Assembly (NCBI GenBank): GCA_016200955.1
Contig: JACQDU010000488.1
Span: forward strand, 1 to 8,533
Origin: a bacterium
Lineage (GTDB): Bacteria; Planctomycetota; J058; JACQDU01
Reading direction: 5' to 3'
DNA: 8,533 bases
Numbering within the stretch: the first letter of the stretch is position 1; the number at the start of each line of letters is the position of its first letter. The notes beneath the pieces are model-generated. The model saw only the letters and a list, made by a program, of their open reading frames with translations. It was not told where the DNA came from and ran no database searches. Both the position numbers and the translations under genes were made by a program. Positions 6,353-8,533 of this stretch are shown piece after piece.

Positions 6353-6360
6353 CAGGGGAA

Positions 6361-7746
6361 ATGCCGAGAATCGAGATCCTCAGCGGGAAGCGTGAGGGCG
6401 ACGTCGTCGACTTTCCCGACAGCGGCATCGACATCGGGAACAGGAAGACGGCGAAGCTCTGCATCAGCGACCCCTGGATCTCGTGGAACCACGCGAAGAT
6501 CGTCTCCGAGGACGGGAAGCTCGTCATCATCGACCTCGGCTCCTCGAACGGGACGTGGGTCAACGGGCAGAAGGTCACTCGCCAGCCGATCGGGGAAGAC
6601 GACGTGATCGTCCTCGGCCGGACGAAGATCCGGCTCCTGGCGGCGGGCCAGGTCGCTCCCGCGAAGGACGGCGAGCCGGCGACGAAGCCCTCGATCTCCG
6701 TCGTCCAGGAGGCGGCGGCGGAGGCGACCGCGCTCCAGTCGCGCATCGCGCAGGTCGAGCAGGAGCGCGACGACCTCGCTCGCATGAAGGAGGTCCTCGA
6801 GCGCTTCCTGGACCTCTCTCGCGAGGAGAGGGCGGCCGTCATCCGCATCGCCGCGGTCGAGGGCGCGAAGAACGACTCCTCTCCCGAGGCGGCGTTCGAG
6901 ACGATGCGCCTCCACGTCGACCGGCAGAAGCTCGAGGTCGAGGAGCGCCTCGAGGCGGCGGAGAAGCGGGCGCGCGAGCTCGAGGCGAAGCTCGCCGTCG
7001 CCGGCCCCTCGACGAGCTCCGCGCGCGACGAGCGCGTCCCGCAGCTCGAGAAGGAGCTCGATGCCTCGCGGAGCGCCGCGGTCGACGCGGCCGCCCGCGC
7101 CGCTGCGGCTTCGGCTCGCGCCGTCGCCGCCGAGACGCGCGCGAGCCAGCTCGAGGCCGCCGAGGCGAAGATCAAGGACCTCGAGACGAGGCTCGCCGCG
7201 CCGCCCGCCGCCGACGAGAAGAGCGACGAGAGCGCGCGGATCGAGGCGCTCGAGCGCGAGCTCGCCGAGGCCCGCTCCAGGCTCGCTTCTCAGGCGACCG
7301 AGAAGCCGGAGAAGAAGGACGACCGTTCCGCGAAGATCGAGAAGCTCGAGCGCGACCTCGCGGAGGCCTCGGCGAAGCTCGCCTCCTTGGCGAGCGAGAA
7401 GCCCGAGAAGAAGGGCGACCCGTCCGCGAAGATCGAGAAGCTCGAGCGCGACCTCGAGAGCGCGAGGAAGAGCGCGATCGACGTCGAGGCCCGCGCCGCG
7501 AAGCTCGAGCGAGACCTCGACGCCGCTCGCCGGACGACCGGCCGCATGAGCGGCGGCCCCGAGCTCGACGCCCTCAAGACCGACCTCGCCCAGGCCCGCG
7601 CCGAGCGCGACGACTGGAAGCGCCAGTGCGAGGAGGTCCGCGCCGAGATCGACCACATCTCCGTCGACCAGCTCGAGCGCGAGGACGCGCTCAAGCACAA
7701 GATCGACGCTCTCGAGAAGCAGCTCCGGGAGAAGACCGGAGCCTGA
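6361..7746 (+). CDS. FHA-domain protein with long coiled-coil tail
   Basis: This 461-residue protein has an N-terminal FHA domain (about 1-95), a fold that binds phosphothreonine peptides, then a long charged, Ala/Glu/Lys/Arg-rich coiled coil (about 115-460). FHA landmarks are DIGNRKTAKLCISDPWISWNH (24-44), shown here only in part as SWNH (41-44), and SSNGTWVNG (61-69). The usual Gly-Arg is Gly-Asn (26-27) with Arg shifted to 28, and SRxH is SWNH, so phosphate binding may be altered. No signal peptide or membrane segment is seen, so it is likely cytoplasmic. A 32-residue coil unit is repeated in tandem (297-360). It starts at ATG 6361 with GGGAG 8 nt upstream, is divergent from the acyltransferase operon and convergent with the TPR gene 24 bp away. 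It may be a scaffold read by a Ser/Thr kinase such as the one at 2742; that link is inference. Confidence 0.9.
   Translation: MPRIEILSGKREGDVVDFPDSGIDIGNRKTAKLCISDPWISWNHAKIVSEDGKLVIIDLGSSNGTWVNGQKVTRQPIGEDDVIVLGRTKIRLLAAGQVAPAKDGEPATKPSISVVQEAAAEATALQSRIAQVEQERDDLARMKEVLERFLDLSREERAAVIRIAAVEGAKNDSSPEAAFETMRLHVDRQKLEVEERLEAAEKRARELEAKLAVAGPSTSSARDERVPQLEKELDASRSAAVDAAARAAAASARAVAAETRASQLEAAEAKIKDLETRLAAPPAADEKSDESARIEALERELAEARSRLASQATEKPEKKDDRSAKIEKLERDLAEASAKLASLASEKPEKKGDPSAKIEKLERDLESARKSAIDVEARAAKLERDLDAARRTTGRMSGGPELDALKTDLAQARAERDDWKRQCEEVRAEIDHISVDQLEREDALKHKIDALEKQLREKTGA
7249..7440 (+). repeat. Tandem 96-bp repeat in the coiled-coil region of the FHA gene
   Basis: Two adjacent 32-codon units (7249-7344 and 7345-7440) encode LER(E/D)LAEA followed by a Leu/Ala stretch, EKPEKK and SAKIEK. 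A third partial unit starts at 7441 (LERDLESARK). The EKPEKK(D/G)D parts probably break the coil into short rods. Unit number could vary between strains. Confidence 0.75.
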
Positions 7747-7770
7747 GTCGCGGCCCCTCCGAGTCACCTC

Positions 7771-8533
7771 TCAGGGAGCGCGGAGCCTCTCGAGCTCGGC
7801 GCGGATGGAGGGGGCGGCCGGGTCGTCGGGCGCGATCGCGAGGAACTCCCGGCAGTCGTCGATCGCACCGTCGCGGTCTCCCTTCTTCACCCGTGCGAGC
7901 GCACGCTCCCGGAGCGCGGACGCGCATCGCGGGTCCACCTCGAGCGCGAGCGTCAGGTCCGCGATCGCCGCGTCGACCTCCTCCAGGCCCAGCCGCGCCG
8001 CAGCGCGATTCCGGAGCGCGACGATGTTCCGGGGGGCCTTCTCGAGCGCCCGCGTCTCGTCCTCGATCGCGCCGGCGTGGTCGCCCTTGTTCTCGCGCGC
8101 ACTGCCGCGGTTGATCCAGGCGGACACGCTCGTCGGGTCGATCTCGACGGCCTTCGTGAGGGCCGCGATGGCGCCGTCGACCTCGCGTCGCTGGAGCCGG
8201 ACTGCCCCGAGGTTGGACCAGGCGGTGCTGTTCCCGGGAGAGAGCTCGACCGCCTTCGTCAGGTCGGCGTTCGCGCCCTCGAGGTCGCCGTTCCTCTGCC
8301 TCGCGGCTCCGCGATTGACCAGGAGGTAGACGTTGGCCGGGTCCAGCGCGAGCGCTCTCCCGAGGTCGGCGATCGCGCCCTCGTGGTCGCCGAGCCTGTC
8401 CCGGAGGGCGCCGCGGTCGGACCACATCCTGGCCAGGCGAGGATCGAGCTCGGTCGCCTTCGTCACGTCTGCGAGAGCCCCCGCGAGGTCGCCCTTCTGC
8501 AGGCGCGCGTCGGCACGGATCTTCCTGGCCGCC
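7771..8533 (-). CDS. TPR-repeat protein, C-terminal part (5' end beyond window)
   Basis: The frame is open to the window edge, so the gene is partial. A GTG at 8466 lies within a TPR, and the 22 codons upstream of it (AARKIRADARLQKGDLAGAL and on) continue the repeat, so 8466 is not the real start. The visible part is about 250 residues and contains seven consecutive 34-residue TPRs with endings such as AVEIDP and ALEVDP. It closes with DDPAAPSIRAELERLRAP. TPR arrays bind proteins; no enzyme domain is in view. The repeats and the C-terminal tail (DDP..P.IRA.L) resemble the end of the kinase at 2742-4493 (DPKDPDIPNMRAAIRQ), so the missing N-terminus may be another Ser/Thr kinase; that is inference. 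It is convergent with the FHA gene, with a 24-bp gap and no clear terminator. Confidence 0.88.
   Translation of the reverse strand, partial: AARKIRADARLQKGDLAGALADVTKATELDPRLARMWSDRGALRDRLGDHEGAIADLGRALALDPANVYLLVNRGAARQRNGDLEGANADLTKAVELSPGNSTAWSNLGAVRLQRREVDGAIAALTKAVEIDPTSVSAWINRGSARENKGDHAGAIEDETRALEKAPRNIVALRNRAAARLGLEEVDAAIADLTLALEVDPRCASALRERALARVKKGDRDGAIDDCREFLAIAPDDPAAPSIRAELERLRAP

Noticed and set aside
5449..6360. A 304-codon N-terminal extension of the FHA protein
   Set aside because: It is the Arg-rich antisense shadow of the acyltransferase. ATG 6361 has a well-spaced GGGAG and begins the FHA domain.
6286..7767. A 493-codon Leu/Arg-rich minus-strand frame antisense to the FHA gene
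   Set aside because: The pattern (Leu-Glu/Arg-Leu repeats) is what antisense of a GAG/CTC-rich coiled coil gives. It has no motif and no ribosome site.
7747..7770. A terminator between the convergent FHA and TPR genes
   Set aside because: I looked for a hairpin with a T run on either strand and saw none in the 24 bp.
6483..8114. A 543-codon plus-strand frame across the FHA gene and the TPR gene
   Set aside because: It is an Arg/Gly/Ala-rich shadow spanning the convergent junction, with no recognisable domain.
7771..8466. Treating the GTG at 8466 as the true start of the TPR gene
   Set aside because: The TPR pattern continues in frame upstream to the window edge, so the gene is open at its 5' end.

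Overview
The window is about 70% G+C. Its genes mostly use GTG or ATG starts behind GGAG-type ribosome sites, and they are tightly packed. The gene set is a leucine-catabolism operon, a membrane Ser/Thr kinase with C-terminal TPRs, an FHA/coiled-coil protein and a second TPR array. This suggests a high-GC, probably Gram-negative bacterium rich in eukaryote-like signalling, such as Planctomycetota or Myxococcota. The sequence alone cannot decide between these, and there are no RNA genes to help.

Layout. (1) Minus strand, 1-2593: a leucine/isovalerate degradation operon in the liuB-liuC-liuD order known from Pseudomonas. It holds the methylcrotonyl-CoA carboxylase carboxyltransferase subunit, methylglutaconyl-CoA hydratase, and the first 19 codons of the biotin-carboxylase subunit at the window edge. 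LiuB and LiuD form one enzyme, and LiuC acts on its product. A 131-bp gap between liuB and liuC carries an inverted repeat of a short AAGGCGCAAAG-type element. (2) 2594-2741: a divergent promoter region with a large imperfect hairpin whose two arms are canonical G-quadruplex motifs on opposite strands. (3) Plus strand, 2742-4493: a Hanks-type Ser/Thr kinase with one membrane segment and about six TPRs. (4) Minus strand, 4474-6240: an acyltransferase followed, with a GTGA overlap, by an extended-SDR gene. The SDR gene has lost the segment that should hold the YxxxK active site and is frameshifted. (5) Plus strand, 6361-7746: an FHA-domain protein with a long charged coiled coil. (6) Minus strand, 7771 to the window end: the C-terminal part of a TPR-array protein that runs off the window.

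The kinase, FHA and TPR genes could form a phospho-Thr signalling set, but only their proximity and family knowledge support this. I found no CRISPR array, transposase, phage gene or RNA gene. The observations most worth checking are the broken SDR gene, the mirrored G-quadruplex hairpin between divergent genes, and the atypical phosphate-binding loop of the FHA domain. I did not find a convincing new multi-gene system.
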